Assembly (NCBI GenBank): GCA_025936115.1
Contig: JAICTZ010000007.1
Location: 62,001-126,000 of the forward strand
DNA: 64,000 bases
From: Polyangiaceae bacterium
GTDB taxonomy: Bacteria > Myxococcota_A > Polyangia > Polyangiales > Polyangiaceae
Direction of reading: 5' to 3'
Both the position numbers and the translations under genes were made by a program. This document shows positions 42,662 to 52,781 of the stretch, in pieces (the stretch's first letter is position 1; the number at the start of each line of letters is the position of its first letter). The notes beneath the pieces are model-generated. The model was not told the origin of the DNA and ran no database searches. It worked only from the letters and a program-made list of their open reading frames with translations.

Positions 42662-44416
42662 TCACGCGCCGTGCCGCGCGATGGCGGCCAGGAAGACGTC
42701 GCCGTAGCGCTCGAGCTTCGTCATGCCGACGCCCGAAATCGCGAGCAGCTCGGCCTGCGACGCCGGACGGCGCGCCGCCATCGCGACGAGCGTCGCGTCG
42801 CTGAAGACGACGTACGCGGGGACACGCCGTTCGTTCGCGAGCCGGCTGCGCAGCGTCTTGAGCTCGCCGAGTAGCTCCTCCGCGCCCGGCGGCACGACGG
42901 GCGGCGCTTTGCGCAAGGGTTCCTCGCCGTTTTCGACACGTTCCGCCTTGCGGCGCCCGCGCGCGACGTGCTTCAGCGTGTCGCCGAGGGTCTCACCCGA
43001 ACACTGGTCGCAGCTCTCGATACACGGCGCGATCTTTTCGCCGAAGTAGCGCACGACGTGCGCGTGACGGCAGCCGTCCGCCTCCGCCAAGCGAAACATG
43101 TCGCGCGCTTGGCCGCGCAAACGCTCCGCGGCGGCCTCGTCACCACTCTGATCGGCCATGCGGTCATAGGCCTTCACGTCTGCCCACGAGTAGAACAGGA
43201 TGCAATCACTCGCGAGACCGTCACGACCCGCGCGTCCGATCTCTTGGTAGTAGCCTTCGATCGAGCGCGGCAGATCGCGATGCACGACGAAGCGCACGTT
43301 CGATTTGTCGATGCCCATGCCGAACGCGATCGTCGCCGTGACGACGTCGACTTCCCCCGTGCGAAACGCGTCTTGCGCGGCGGAGCGCTCGGCCGGCTCG
43401 AGCCCGGCGTGGTAATGCCGCGCCGAAATCCCCGCTGAACGCAGGTACTCGGCGAGCTCCTCGGTCGAGCGGCGCGACAAGCAGTAGACGATGCCGCTCT
43501 CGCCGCGGCGCTCGCGCAGGAGCGCCACGATGGCGTCGCGCGTCGAGACGCGTCCGAGCGTGTCCTTGCGCACGGCGACGAGTTTCAGGTTAGGGCGCAA
43601 GAACGAGCCGCGAAAGAGCGCGGGCGCGCGCATACGGAGCTGCTTGCCGATGTCGTCGATGACCTCGCGCGTCGCGGTCGCCGTGAGCGCGAGCACGGGC
43701 GTCTTGGGGAATCGCTCCTTGAACCCTGCGAGGTTGCGGTAGGCGGGCCGGAAATCGTGACCCCACTGGCTGATGCAATGCGCCTCGTCGACCGCGATCA
43801 GCCGCAAGTCGAGGTCGGCGATGACGCGACCGACGGAAGCTTCGAGCCCCTCGGGCGCGGCGTAGACGATTTCGATTTCGCCCGAACGAATGCGAGCGAC
43901 GCGTTCGCGGCGTTCGTCCGCCGACAAGCTCGAGTTCAAGAACGTCGAACGGAGTCCCACCTCGGCCAAGGCATCGACCTGGTCCTTCATGAGCGCGATA
44001 AGCGGCGAGACCACGAGGGTCACGCCGCCGAGCAGGCGCGCCGGCAGCTGGTAAGTGAGCGATTTTCCGGCGCCGGTCGGCATCACGCCGATGCAGTCGC
44101 GGCCGGCGAGCACCGTGCGGACGATCGCGAGCTGGCCCGGCCGGAAGTGGTCGAAACCAAAGGTAGATTTGAGCTCGCGCTCGAGCGCTTCACCCGGGGG
44201 GGCCGAATCGAGGTCGGCGGCGATTCCACGCAGCATACCGACCAGTTCGGCCGTGAACGCGCCCGAGTTGCTTCGATAGAGCGCCCGCAGGGCCTCGAGC
44301 TCCTCGGCGAGAGCGGGGCGTTCTTCGGCGGCGGTGGTGAGCGCGCGCTCCCGAAGTCGTTCGACTCGGGCGTGGAGCTCGCTATCCGTCACGCTCGCCC
44401 CATGACCGATCCCCAT
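42662..44416 (-). CDS. recQ: ATP-dependent DNA helicase RecQ
   Basis: This ~584-aa DNA repair/recombination helicase has an N-terminal ~60-residue helical extension before the helicase core. Motif I is [16 protein letters not shown], the DEAH box is [16 protein letters not shown], motif III is ALTATAT, and the C-terminal helicase lobe has [18 protein letters not shown] and [12 protein letters not shown]. The RQC zinc site is present ([14 protein letters not shown] ... CIESCDQC), and an HRDC domain ends the protein ([15 protein letters not shown]). ATG 44416 is 35 bases from the divergent cytochrome start; GTG 44392 is an alternative. Confidence 0.95.
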   Translation of the reverse strand: MGIGHGASVTDSELHARVERLRERALTTAAEERPALAEELEALRALYRSNSGAFTAELVGMLRGIAADLDSAPPGEALERELKSTFGFDHFRPGQLAIVRTVLAGRDCIGVMPTGAGKSLTYQLPARLLGGVTLVVSPLIALMKDQVDALAEVGLRSTFLNSSLSADERRERVARIRSGEIEIVYAAPEGLEASVGRVIADLDLRLIAVDEAHCISQWGHDFRPAYRNLAGFKERFPKTPVLALTATATREVIDDIGKQLRMRAPALFRGSFLRPNLKLVAVRKDTLGRVSTRDAIVALLRERRGESGIVYCLSRRSTEELAEYLRSAGISARHYHAGLEPAERSAAQDAFRTGEVDVVTATIAFGMGIDKSNVRFVVHRDLPRSIEGYYQEIGRAGRDGLASDCILFYSWADVKAYDRMADQSGDEAAAERLRGQARDMFRLAEADGCRHAHVVRYFGEKIAPCIESCDQCSGETLGDTLKHVARGRRKAERVENGEEPLRKAPPVVPPGAEELLGELKTLRSRLANERRVPAYVVFSDATLVAMAARRPASQAELLAISGVGMTKLERYGDVFLAAIARHGA

Positions 44417-44451
44417 GCCTGCCGCAAGCGGCATTATCCTTGCGGCTGCGC

Positions 44452-46422
44452 ATGGCGGGTCTCGAAGTGGCTGCATTCGTCGCGCTCGCCGTCGCCGCGG
44501 CGTGGCTCGTCTGGCCTGCGGCAGACGCAAAGCTCCGGACCGTCACGGGGCTCGCCCTTGCTGCCGCCCTCGTAGCGTTGCTCGTCCGGAGTACCGGCAA
44601 GCGCGCGCCTGTCAGCCCCATCGCCGTCGTCCGAGAGCCTGCCCACGCCGTCGGCTCTGGAGCCTGCCGCGCTTGCCATCCGTCGGAGTTCGCGAGTTGG
44701 CACCGGAGCTTTCATCGCACGATGACGCAGGTCGCAACGCCCGCGACCGTGCTCGGTCCGTGGCAAGGCGTAAAGCTCGAGGTGGAGGGGCGAAACATCG
44801 AGCTCTGGCGCAAGGGTGACGAGCTTTGGGCCCGCTTGCCCGATCCGGATCTCGTGGCGGCGGCAATCGTTGCCCAGAGCCCGACGCCGAACGCCGCCGC
44901 TCCGCTCGTGGAGCGGCGTGTCCTGCTCGCCACGGGGTCACACCATCATCAGGTTTATTGGGTGGGAGGCGAACGCGGCAACGAGCTCCGCCTGTTACCC
45001 ATCGCTTACCTGATTGCCGAGGGACGTTACGTGGCTCGCCGCGACGCGTTCTTGCAGCCGCCCGATGCGCCGGCGCATGCCGTTCGCTGGAACTCGAATT
45101 GCATCATGTGTCACGCGACGCGCGGAGAGCCGGCCCTCGACGAGACGCGCGACGTTTTCGCGTCCAACGCCGTCGAGCTCGGCATCGCATGCGAGGCGTG
45201 TCACGGGCCGGGCGGCGCGCACGTCGAGAAACAGCGTAATCCCTTGGCGCGGCTCGTGACGCATCTACGCGCCGCGGCCGATTCGAGCATCGTCAATCCC
45301 GCCCGCCTTTCGGCGGAGCGCGCGTCGGCCGTGTGCGGCCAGTGTCACGCTTACTTCGTTCCGCGCGACGAAGACCGGTTTTGGAAAACCGGGTTCAGCG
45401 ACTACTCGCCCGGTGACGCGCTCGCTCGGACGCGCGTCTTGTTGACACCGGCCGCCACGACGCCGCCCGACGCGGCAGCGGATCCGGCAGCAGCAACGGC
45501 GCCAGGTATGGGGGGCGCATCCGTGGAAGCGACGACCGATAGCCTATTCTGGGGCGACGGCACGATTCGCGTCGGCGGTCGCGAGCTCAACGGACTCGAG
45601 CGTTCGGCGTGTTACGAGCGCGGCCACGGCAAGCAACGGATTTCGTGCCTGTCGTGCCACTCGCTGCACGCGAGCGAGCCGAACGATCAGCTGCGCCGTG
45701 AGTCGGTCGACACGTCTTGCCGGCGCTGTCACGCAGCCGAAGCTCGCCGGCCGGCGGAACACACCCATCACGCCGCTGGCTCGGCCGGTAGCTCGTGCGT
45801 CGGCTGCCACATGCCGTTCACTTCGTACGCCCTCTTCACTGCGATCCGCTCGCACCGCATCGACAGTCCGAGCGCCCTCGCCACCGCGACGAGCGGCCGA
45901 CCCAACGCGTGCAACCTGTGTCATCTCGACCGCACGCTCGGCTGGACCGCGCGGACACTCGCGGTTTGGTACGGCACGCAGACGCAGGCGTCGCTCGGCA
46001 GCGTCGAGGCCGCGCAGCTCGAAGAGGACACTCCGCGCGCGCTCGTCGAGCTTTTGGCAGGTGATGCGGCGACGCGCGTCGTGCTGGCGGCCGCGTTCGG
46101 TCGCGCTGAGGCACGTGCGGCGACGAACGGCGTGTGGCAAGCCCGCGCCCTCGCCGAGCTCCTCGACGACCCGTACGCGGCCGTGCGCAAGGTCGCGTGT
46201 GACGCGCTCCACGGAACCCCGGAATTTGGCGACATTCCCTGCGATTTCACGGCCCCTCCCGCCGAGCGCCGCGCAGCGCGCGCCGCAGCACTGACACGTT
46301 TCGCACAAGCTTTCGGTGAACGTGCGCAACGCCTTTCCAACGACGACCCGCTGTCGCTCGATGCGCGCATGGACGCGCTCCTCCGGCGACGACGCGAGCG
46401 CGCGACCACGATCTCCGAATGA
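44452..46422 (+). CDS. Membrane-anchored octaheme c-type cytochrome with HEAT-like tail
   Basis: This ~656-aa protein has two N-terminal hydrophobic segments (anchor) and eight CxxCH heme sites in order: CRACH, CIMCH, CEACH, CGQCH, CLSCH, CRRCH, CVGCH and [18 protein letters not shown] and the spacing recall cytochrome c554/NrfA-like multiheme families. The end ([17 protein letters not shown], then [20 protein letters not shown]) looks like HEAT repeats. It is expected in the periplasm or on the outer face as an electron-transfer protein or a reductase. No partner oxidoreductase or cytochrome maturation gene lies nearby. Confidence 0.88.
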   Translation: MAGLEVAAFVALAVAAAWLVWPAADAKLRTVTGLALAAALVALLVRSTGKRAPVSPIAVVREPAHAVGSGACRACHPSEFASWHRSFHRTMTQVATPATVLGPWQGVKLEVEGRNIELWRKGDELWARLPDPDLVAAAIVAQSPTPNAAAPLVERRVLLATGSHHHQVYWVGGERGNELRLLPIAYLIAEGRYVARRDAFLQPPDAPAHAVRWNSNCIMCHATRGEPALDETRDVFASNAVELGIACEACHGPGGAHVEKQRNPLARLVTHLRAAADSSIVNPARLSAERASAVCGQCHAYFVPRDEDRFWKTGFSDYSPGDALARTRVLLTPAATTPPDAAADPAAATAPGMGGASVEATTDSLFWGDGTIRVGGRELNGLERSACYERGHGKQRISCLSCHSLHASEPNDQLRRESVDTSCRRCHAAEARRPAEHTHHAAGSAGSSCVGCHMPFTSYALFTAIRSHRIDSPSALATATSGRPNACNLCHLDRTLGWTARTLAVWYGTQTQASLGSVEAAQLEEDTPRALVELLAGDAATRVVLAAAFGRAEARAATNGVWQARALAELLDDPYAAVRKVACDALHGTPEFGDIPCDFTAPPAERRAARAAALTRFAQAFGERAQRLSNDDPLSLDARMDALLRRRRERATTISE

Positions 46423-46456
46423 CGCCCGCGCGCCGCGGCCCGTTTTCGTGGCAGGG

Positions 46457-47257
46457 TCAATAGCATCCGCTCGAATCACAGCAGTACAGTTCACACCTCC
46501 CGTCCGCGGTACTCACGTAACAACACGCGAGGTCGCCGTCGATCCGGCAATCGTACGAGCAGTCCGCGCTCGAAGTGCCGCCCTGTGCGGCTGGCGGCGT
46601 CGTGGGCATGCCGCAGCTCGTGACCTCGATTTGACCGGACGGGCAGGAGCTCGGAGGCGGAGCCAGACCTAGCGCGGCATAGGAAGCGCAGTCCGAAACC
46701 GGCTGCTCGCCGTCCTTGCATTGCCCGCTTCCCGGATCACAGGTGCACATCGAACCGTCGAAGCAGCAGTGCGCAGGCTCCTGCCAAACATCGTGTTGAC
46801 TGTCACAAAACAACAAGGATGAAAGGCTATCGAAGTACGTGAAGGCGCACCGGCACGATCCGTCGCCCTGAGCGGAGCATCTCCACGGCTGCAAGTCCCA
46901 ATACGAGCACGACCCCTCACGGGGATAGCCCGGATCCGCACACCAGCGTACGGGATCGTCGCCGCCGCTATCGTTGTAACATATTCCACCGAACTCGAGT
47001 TCCGCACCCGTGCCCCCTTCGGAATGACACTGGCATTCAGGCACGTCGGCGGGGTGGTGACCGTGAGCCCACTCACACGTTATCTTCGTCGTTGGCTCCT
47101 TGCCGTTCGACGCCTCCGATCCTGAGCCGGCCGACCCGCTCGATGGGGCCGGTGCGGGCGAACTACTGTCATGTGAGGCGCAGCCCAGCACGAGCGCCAT
47201 GATGGCCGACACAGCGCGCGCAACAGCTTTCCAACGACTACGATTGTTGACGTCCAT
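46457..47257 (-). CDS. Cys-rich lipoprotein
   Basis: This 266-aa protein has a signal peptide with lipobox LVLGC and a Ser/Pro/Gly linker. About 190 residues with more than 20 Cys in mixed spacings follow (CEWAHGHHPADVPECQCH, CCFDGSMCTCDPGSGQC, ending CELYCCDSSGCY). It is probably a disulphide-knotted exported protein. The lower GC and weaker wobble bias compared with flanking genes hint at recent arrival or relaxed selection. No known domain is recognised. It is convergent with the octaheme cytochrome gene. Confidence 0.75.
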   Translation of the reverse strand: MDVNNRSRWKAVARAVSAIMALVLGCASHDSSSPAPAPSSGSAGSGSEASNGKEPTTKITCEWAHGHHPADVPECQCHSEGGTGAELEFGGICYNDSGGDDPVRWCADPGYPREGSCSYWDLQPWRCSAQGDGSCRCAFTYFDSLSSLLFCDSQHDVWQEPAHCCFDGSMCTCDPGSGQCKDGEQPVSDCASYAALGLAPPPSSCPSGQIEVTSCGMPTTPPAAQGGTSSADCSYDCRIDGDLACCYVSTADGRCELYCCDSSGCY

Positions 47258-47626
47258 ACGAAGGGGTCGGTCGGCGGCGACGACAGTTGCGTCGACCCGC
47301 CGAGCAGCCCGCCGAGCGCTCCCGTCTAGGATCCCGGCTCATCGCCGCCCGACCGGGGATCCACCGCGCCGCGCATCGTTGACACAGTGCGAGAGCCGCA
47401 CATGAACGCATCGCGATGTGGCCGCACTCATCACGGCGCTTTGCGTCAATGCGTGATCTGCCTCGACGCTTCGCCACACTGCCCCGTCGATTGACGGAAC
47501 TGTATGTGTCATTGCGTCTCGCGCCGTCGCAGCTTGGCGCGCCGAAATATGATTGTTTCTGCCACCTTGCGCACACGTGCGCCGCGCGCCACACATTTTC
47601 CTTCAGTCCGTAGGAGGACCTTCAAC
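47258..47626. other. Divergent intergenic region
   Basis: These 369 bases separate the Cys-rich lipoprotein and the TIGR03118 gene. A TATGAT hexamer (47548-47553) could be a -10 box for the latter, but no matching -35 is seen at the right distance. No RNA gene or coding frame is convincing. Confidence 0.4.
47612..47617 (+). promoter_or_regulatory. Strong Shine-Dalgarno for gene at 47627
   Basis: AGGAGG lies nine bases before ATG 47627, a full-length anti-SD match rare in this window. It fixes the start at 47627 and suggests high translation. Confidence 0.75.
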
Positions 47627-49000
47627 ATGCAAACTAAGCTTTTCTCTCATCGCAGCTTGACGGCACTCATGATCCCATCGGTGCTCTCCTTCGCTGTCGC
47701 CTCGGGTTGCAGTGGTGACGACGACTCGACGCCCGGCACGGGCGGCACGGGCGGCACCGCGGCCAGGGGCGGAAAAGGCGGTTCCGCGGGCAAGTCGGGT
47801 AGCGCTGGACGTGGCGGCACGTCGGGCGCAACGACCGGCGGGACGAGCGGCCGCGGCGGCACGAGCGCTCAAGCCGGTCGCGGTGGCACGAGCGCCACGG
47901 GCGGCACCAGCAACGACAACGGCGGAGCAGGCCAAGCTGGCACCGGCCAAGCCGGCAACGCTGGCGCAGGCGCAGGTGGCGAAAACGCCGGCGGCGCAGG
48001 CGCAGGCGGCGAGGGCGGCCAAGTCCAGAGCGAGCTTTCCGTGGTGCAAACCAATCTCGCGACCGACGCCACGGGCGCTTCCGTCATCGACGTGAACCTC
48101 GTCAATGCTTGGGGTCTCGCCATCAACCCGGCCTCGAGCGGCGCGCGCTTTTGGGTCTCCGCGACGGGAACGGGCCTGGCGACGGTCTACGACGCGACCG
48201 GGGCCGTCCAATCTACGGTGGTCACCGTTCCGCCTGCGAGCGGCACGGGCATGGGCTCTCCCACGGGACAGGTCTACAACCCATCGACTGACTTTTCCGG
48301 TGACCTCTTCATCTTCTCCACCGAAGACGGACTCATCGAAGGTTGGCAGTCGGGCTCGCTCGCCGTGATTCGCGCCGATCGTTCGGCGGACGCAGCCAGC
48401 TACAAGGGCCTCGCCCTCGTCACCAACGGCGCGACCCACACGCTCGCTGCAGCGAACTTCCACGATGGCACGGTCGACGTCTTCGACGCCGCGTACGCGC
48501 GCGTGACGACCTCCGGACTCTTCGTCGACCCAGACGCGCCGAGCGGTTATGCGCCGTTCAACGTTGCCCAGCTCGGCAACTCCGTGTACGTCGCCTATGC
48601 CAAGCAAGACGCCGACAAGGCGGACGAGGTGGCCGGCGCGGGGAACGGCTACGTGAACGAATTCGGCGTGGACGGCTCGTTCACGAGACGCCTCGTCTCG
48701 CGCGGCGACCTCGACGCACCCTGGGGGCTCGCGCTCGCGCCGGCTTCTTACGGTGCGCTCGCGAACACGCTACTCGTCGGTAACTTCGGCGACGGCCACA
48801 TCCACGCCTACCGCCTCGCGGACGGCTCGGAAGCGGGCAGCCTCGTCAACGCGGCGGGCGATCCCATCGTGATCGACGGCTTGTGGGCGCTGGCGTTCGG
48901 CCCGAACACCACCGGGGCCGACCTCACGAACACGCTGTTCTTCACCGCAGGCCCGAGCGACGAGACGCACGGCCTCTTCGGCAAGATCACGCTGCCCTGA
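47627..49000 (+). CDS. TIGR03118-family secreted protein with long Gly-rich linker
   Basis: This 457-aa protein has a signal peptide with lipobox ASGC and a ~115-residue Gly/Ala/Ser/Thr linker (GGTSGRGGTSAQAGRGGTS and so on). A ~330-residue beta-propeller-like domain follows, with the family blocks NLVNAWGLAINPASS, FIFSTEDGLIEGW, DAPWGLALAP and GLWALAFGP. The family is widespread but has no assigned reaction; surface or extracellular location is expected. The very strong ribosome binding site suggests abundant product. Confidence 0.85.
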   Translation: MQTKLFSHRSLTALMIPSVLSFAVASGCSGDDDSTPGTGGTGGTAARGGKGGSAGKSGSAGRGGTSGATTGGTSGRGGTSAQAGRGGTSATGGTSNDNGGAGQAGTGQAGNAGAGAGGENAGGAGAGGEGGQVQSELSVVQTNLATDATGASVIDVNLVNAWGLAINPASSGARFWVSATGTGLATVYDATGAVQSTVVTVPPASGTGMGSPTGQVYNPSTDFSGDLFIFSTEDGLIEGWQSGSLAVIRADRSADAASYKGLALVTNGATHTLAAANFHDGTVDVFDAAYARVTTSGLFVDPDAPSGYAPFNVAQLGNSVYVAYAKQDADKADEVAGAGNGYVNEFGVDGSFTRRLVSRGDLDAPWGLALAPASYGALANTLLVGNFGDGHIHAYRLADGSEAGSLVNAAGDPIVIDGLWALAFGPNTTGADLTNTLFFTAGPSDETHGLFGKITLP

Positions 49001-49097
49001 GCTACCGCTCGCTCGCGGCGCGCGTTGACGGCCGCGCCGCGGGTGAGCGTTTCGCGCGCGTGTGATATGCATCGGTCGTCTGGCCTCGAGACGACCG

Positions 49098-49964
49098 ATG
49101 CTGGCTCTCCGTCACCTGCGCATCGGCTTCTGGGGGCTCCTGTTGTTCCTGTCGCTCGGGCTCGGACTCGAGGCGCTGCACGGCTTCAAGGTCGCTTTCT
49201 ACCTCGACCTCGAGAGCGAACCGCGCCGGCTCGCCTGGCGGCTTGCCCACGCGCACGGCACTCTGCTCTCGCTCGTTCATGTCGTCTTCGGGCTGACGCT
49301 TGGGTCACGTCATGCGCCGGAGGCGCGCACGGCAGCGCGCGCGTCGCGGTTGCTCGACGCCGCCACGCTGCTCTTGCCGGGCGGGTTTTTGCTCGGTGGT
49401 CTCTTCGTGCACGGCGGCGATCCAGGGCTCGGCGTGCTGCTCGTGCCGTTCGGCGCCGTCGCGCTGTTCGGAGCCGTGCTGCTGACGGCTCGGGGGCTCG
49501 CCTCGAGCGCTGCCACGACCGGGTCCGAGCACGAGCTCGTGCTCCGGCAGATCGCATTCGGCACCGCGGAGTACGACGCGAGTGTCGTCATGCGCACGCG
49601 CGTGCTCCGCGCCCCACTGCGCTTGCAACCGTCCCCGGAGGAACGCGACGAGGATCGAAAGCTCTTGCACCTTGGAGCGTTCGAAGGCGACCGGCTCGTC
49701 GCCTGTCTCATGCTGCAAGAGCTCGACGACGGCGCCGTGAAGATGCGTCAGGTCGCGGTGGACTTCGATCGCCAGAAGCAGCGCGTCGGCACGCGGCTCG
49801 TGCAGTACTCGGAGTCCGTCGCCCGCGCGCGTGGCTTCTACGACATGCGCCTCCACGCGCGTGACACGGCGGTCGCCTTCTACGAACGGCTGGGCTACGA
49901 AGCGTACGGCGAGCCCTTCGTCGAAGTGACGGTACCCCACCGCGCGATGAAGAAGCGCCTCTGA
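49098..49964 (+). CDS. Membrane domain fused to GNAT N-acetyltransferase
   Basis: This ~288-aa protein has four likely membrane segments in the first ~140 residues (FWGLLLFLSLGLGLEALHG; HGTLLSLVHVVFGLTLG; LLDAATLLLPGGFLLGGLF; LLVPFGAVALFGAVLLT). A complete GNAT domain follows, with the acetyl-CoA loop MRQVAVDFDRQKQRVGTRLV and the end DTAVAFYERLGYEAYGEPF. I chose ATG 49098; the frame is open upstream to 49062 with weaker starts. Either this is a true fusion or two genes joined by deletion of a stop. I see no internal ribosome site before the GNAT part. Confidence 0.8.
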   Translation: MLALRHLRIGFWGLLLFLSLGLGLEALHGFKVAFYLDLESEPRRLAWRLAHAHGTLLSLVHVVFGLTLGSRHAPEARTAARASRLLDAATLLLPGGFLLGGLFVHGGDPGLGVLLVPFGAVALFGAVLLTARGLASSAATTGSEHELVLRQIAFGTAEYDASVVMRTRVLRAPLRLQPSPEERDEDRKLLHLGAFEGDRLVACLMLQELDDGAVKMRQVAVDFDRQKQRVGTRLVQYSESVARARGFYDMRLHARDTAVAFYERLGYEAYGEPFVEVTVPHRAMKKRL

Positions 49965-49967
49965 ACC

Positions 49968-50069
49968 ACCGGCCGACCCACCGACATCGACGGTCCCGCT
50001 GACGCCGGCCCCAGTTCCAGCGGAGCCACCCTTCGCAACCGGTCGGCCGGTTCCGCCCTTCACGGGCAC
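49968..50069 (-). other. Possible remnant of a Gly/Ser-rich lipoprotein linker
   Basis: Read on the minus strand, these bases give MPVKGGTGRPVAKGGSAG then TGAGVSGTVDVGGSAGGS. This is the same kind of linker found in three lipoproteins of this window, but it has no signal peptide before it, and its frame then runs antisense into the GNAT gene. It may be a fragment of a deleted gene, or chance in GC-rich DNA. Confidence 0.3.
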
Positions 50070-50133
50070 GGCGCCCCCAGTAAATAAGCGGGCCTACCTT
50101 GGCAGACCCGCGAGCGAGCGGCAAATTCAAGCC

Positions 50134-50346
50134 ATGGGTCAAGTGGGCCGCGCTCTGCTGGTGTTCGGCGCGCTCCTGCTCCTCATCGGAGGAGCGCTCA
50201 TCATCGCGGAAAAGCTCGGGCTCGGCCGGCTGCCCGGCGACATCGTCGTCGAGCGAAAAGGTTTCCGGCTCTACGCGCCTCTCGCTACCTCAATCCTCGT
50301 GAGCCTCGTCCTCACGCTGCTCGCGAACTTGTTTCTGCGCCGCTGA
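50134..50346 (+). CDS. DUF2905 small membrane protein
   Basis: This 70-aa protein has two membrane helices (ALLVFGALLLLIGGALIIA; ATSILVSLVLTLLANLF) around the family motif GLGRLPGDIVVERKGFRLYAPL. The family is conserved across bacteria, with no assigned role. It stands alone between the membrane-GNAT gene and the desaturase. Confidence 0.9.
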   Translation: MGQVGRALLVFGALLLLIGGALIIAEKLGLGRLPGDIVVERKGFRLYAPLATSILVSLVLTLLANLFLRR

Positions 50347-50490
50347 GCACGAGCGCTCGCGATCCGAGTTTTGGCGATCTTGGAAAGCACCGAACGCGAG
50401 CGCGGGACGCTGACAACGTTCTGACAGAGCTGCCGCCTCCTGACAGAAGAATGACCCACGTGAGCCGTGGCCGGGTGCCATGGTTCTCGA

Positions 50491-51423
50491 GTGAGTTTTC
50501 TCAACATTTCCTTTGATCCGCCGGTCCGTGGCCCCAAGGCCACCAAGTTGTCCGAGTACCAGTGGCTCGGGGCCGCGCCGTTCATCGCCGTGCATCTTTT
50601 GCCGCTCTTGGCGTTTTGGACGGGCGTGCGCTGGCAGGATTGGGCGTGTTGCATCGCACTCTATTGGGTGCGGATGTTCGGCGTGACGGGCGTCTATCAT
50701 CGCTACTTTTCACATCGGACCTACAAGACGAGCCGCGTGTTCCAGTTTCTGCTCGCCTTCCTCGCCATGACGAGCTCGCAGAAGGGCGTGCTCTGGTGGG
50801 CGTCGAACCACCGCACGCACCACAAGCTCTCCGACAAAGACGGCGACCCGCACGATTCGCGTCGCGGCTTTTGGTACTCGCACTTCGGCTGGCTCTACGA
50901 TCACACCGAAGCGACGGACTACAGCAAGGTCAAGGACCTCGCTCGTTACCCCGAGCTCGTGTTGCTGAACGAGTACTGGGTGATTCCGCCGATCGTGCTC
51001 GGCGTCAGCGTGTTCTTGCTACTCGGCTGGTCGGGCCTGCTCATCGGGTTTTTCCTGAGCACCGCGATCCTGTGGCACGGCACCTTCACCATCAACTCGC
51101 TGTCGCACATGCTCGGCAAGCAGCGCTACGACGCGGGCGACGACAGCCGGAACAACTGGGTCCTCGCCATCGTCACGATGGGTGAAGGCTGGCACAACAA
51201 CCACCATCACTTCATGGGCTCGACGCGCCAGGGATTTTACTGGTGGGAAGTCGACGCGACGTACTACGTCCTGCGCGCGTTCCAGGCGATCGGCCTGGTA
51301 TGGGACATCAAAGAGCCGCCGGCGCGCGTCTACGACCCAGCGCGTCAACTGCCGCAAGCTCGGAGCGTGACCGGAATCCCGCCCGTTCCCGTGGCCGCTA
51401 TCGATCTCACCCCGGGCGAGTAA
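50491..51423 (+). CDS. Acyl-CoA/fatty-acid delta-9-type desaturase
   Basis: This ~310-aa integral membrane di-iron desaturase has three His boxes, HRYFSH, HRTHH and HNNHHH, in the order and spacing of stearoyl-CoA desaturases. The invariant GEGWHNNHH leads the third box. Four membrane segments surround them. It introduces a double bond into acyl chains; substrate form (CoA or lipid-bound) is not visible. GTG 50491 is my start; GTG 50467 is eight codons earlier. No redox partner is adjacent. Confidence 0.92.
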   Translation: MSFLNISFDPPVRGPKATKLSEYQWLGAAPFIAVHLLPLLAFWTGVRWQDWACCIALYWVRMFGVTGVYHRYFSHRTYKTSRVFQFLLAFLAMTSSQKGVLWWASNHRTHHKLSDKDGDPHDSRRGFWYSHFGWLYDHTEATDYSKVKDLARYPELVLLNEYWVIPPIVLGVSVFLLLGWSGLLIGFFLSTAILWHGTFTINSLSHMLGKQRYDAGDDSRNNWVLAIVTMGEGWHNNHHHFMGSTRQGFYWWEVDATYYVLRAFQAIGLVWDIKEPPARVYDPARQLPQARSVTGIPPVPVAAIDLTPGE

Positions 51424-51494
51424 CGCGAGCATCGGCCGGTGTTACGACACCGGCACTTGGTCCCCGGGGATCCTCGCTGTAGGCTCGCGAGGAG

Positions 51495-52772
51495 ATGTCC
51501 AGCGACCGTTCGCTCCCGACCGGACGGCTCGGCCGCGTGGTGCGGCTCGCCGGCGTGGGGGCGCGAGCGGGCGCAGGCCTCTTGCTCTCGAAGGGTGACG
51601 GCGCCGCCGACTATGCGGCCGAGGTGCTCGGGACCCTGCGCGGGCTCGCCGCCAAAGTCGGGCAAACACTGAGCTACGTGGACGGCCTCGTGCCGGAAGC
51701 GCAGCGTGAAACCTACGAACGCGCGCTCGGAAAGCTCCGGGACGCGACCGTGCGCTCGGCGCCGGAGGCCGTGCGGCGCGTGGTCGAAGAGGAGCTCGGC
51801 GCGCCCGTCGCGGAGCTGTTTCGAAGCTTCGACGAGCAGCCGTTCGCGAGCGCCTCGATCGGACAAGTGCACCGCGCGCTCCTGCCCGACGGACGCGCCG
51901 TGGCCGTGAAGGTGCAACACCCCGGCATCGCGGGCGCGATCGAGAGCGATCTGCAGAACGCCGGCGTGCTCGAAGGGCTCGTCACGACGCTCGGACCCAA
52001 AGGCATGAACGCGAAGGCTGCCTACGACGAGGTTGCTGCACGCTTCCGCGAGGAGCTCGACTACGAGCTCGAAGCCGAACGCCAAAGCCTCTTTGCGCGC
52101 CTGCACGCGGGCGACCCCACGATCCGCGTCCCGGCCGTGATTCGCGAGCGTTCGAGCCGGCGCGTGCTCACGAGCGAGCTCGTCGAGGGCTTGTCGTTCG
52201 AGGCGGCGACGGCGCGCACGGAGGACGAACGTCGCGCGTGGGCGGAAACGCTCTGGCGCTTCGTGTTCAAGGGCAACCTCGTGGGCGCGATGTTCAACGC
52301 CGACCCGCACCCGGGCAATTACCTCTTCGGTCCCGACGGGCGCGTTACCTTTCTCGACTTCGGCTGCGTGCAGCCGATCAGCGACGACCGCTTGCCCACC
52401 GCGCGCGCCATGCACTTGGCCGCACTCGCCCGGGACGAGCGCGCCTTCGCCGAAGCAGCCGCGCTCCTGCTCGGCACGCACGGCGGCGAATACGGCACGC
52501 GCGCCGTCGCCTACTCCCGCCGCTGCTTCGAGCCCATGTTCGGCTCCCCGTTCCACCTCACGCGCGAGTACACGACGAGCCTAGTTAACGACGTGCGCGC
52601 GCTGAAACAGTCGTTTTGGGCCAAAGACAAGAGCTTTGTCATGCTGCCGCCCGCGATGCTGCTCTTGAATCGGCTCCAGTTCGGCTTTTACTCCGTGCTC
52701 GCGCGCTTCGATGTCACGGTCGACTACGCCGCCGTCGAGCGGGCATTCCTGCATGAGGCGGGGTTGGTTTAG
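51495..52772 (+). CDS. ABC1/UbiB-family atypical kinase
   Basis: This 425-aa protein has the UbiB/ABC1 signature: the KxGQ motif in AAKVGQTLSYVDGLVP, ASIGQVHRA, the VAVKVQHPG lysine, FNADPHPGNYLF and the metal-binding FLDFGCVQ. These proteins support ubiquinone or other isoprenoid-lipid metabolism, often at membranes. There are no clear membrane helices apart from weakly hydrophobic N- and C-termini. It is convergent with gor, nine bases apart. Confidence 0.92.
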   Translation: MSSDRSLPTGRLGRVVRLAGVGARAGAGLLLSKGDGAADYAAEVLGTLRGLAAKVGQTLSYVDGLVPEAQRETYERALGKLRDATVRSAPEAVRRVVEEELGAPVAELFRSFDEQPFASASIGQVHRALLPDGRAVAVKVQHPGIAGAIESDLQNAGVLEGLVTTLGPKGMNAKAAYDEVAARFREELDYELEAERQSLFARLHAGDPTIRVPAVIRERSSRRVLTSELVEGLSFEAATARTEDERRAWAETLWRFVFKGNLVGAMFNADPHPGNYLFGPDGRVTFLDFGCVQPISDDRLPTARAMHLAALARDERAFAEAAALLLGTHGGEYGTRAVAYSRRCFEPMFGSPFHLTREYTTSLVNDVRALKQSFWAKDKSFVMLPPAMLLLNRLQFGFYSVLARFDVTVDYAAVERAFLHEAGLV

Positions 52773-52781
52773 CCTAGGCGC

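Noticed and set aside
47491-47553. TTGACG ... TATGAT as a sigma-70 promoter
   Set aside because: The two hexamers are about 51 bases apart, far from the usual 17.
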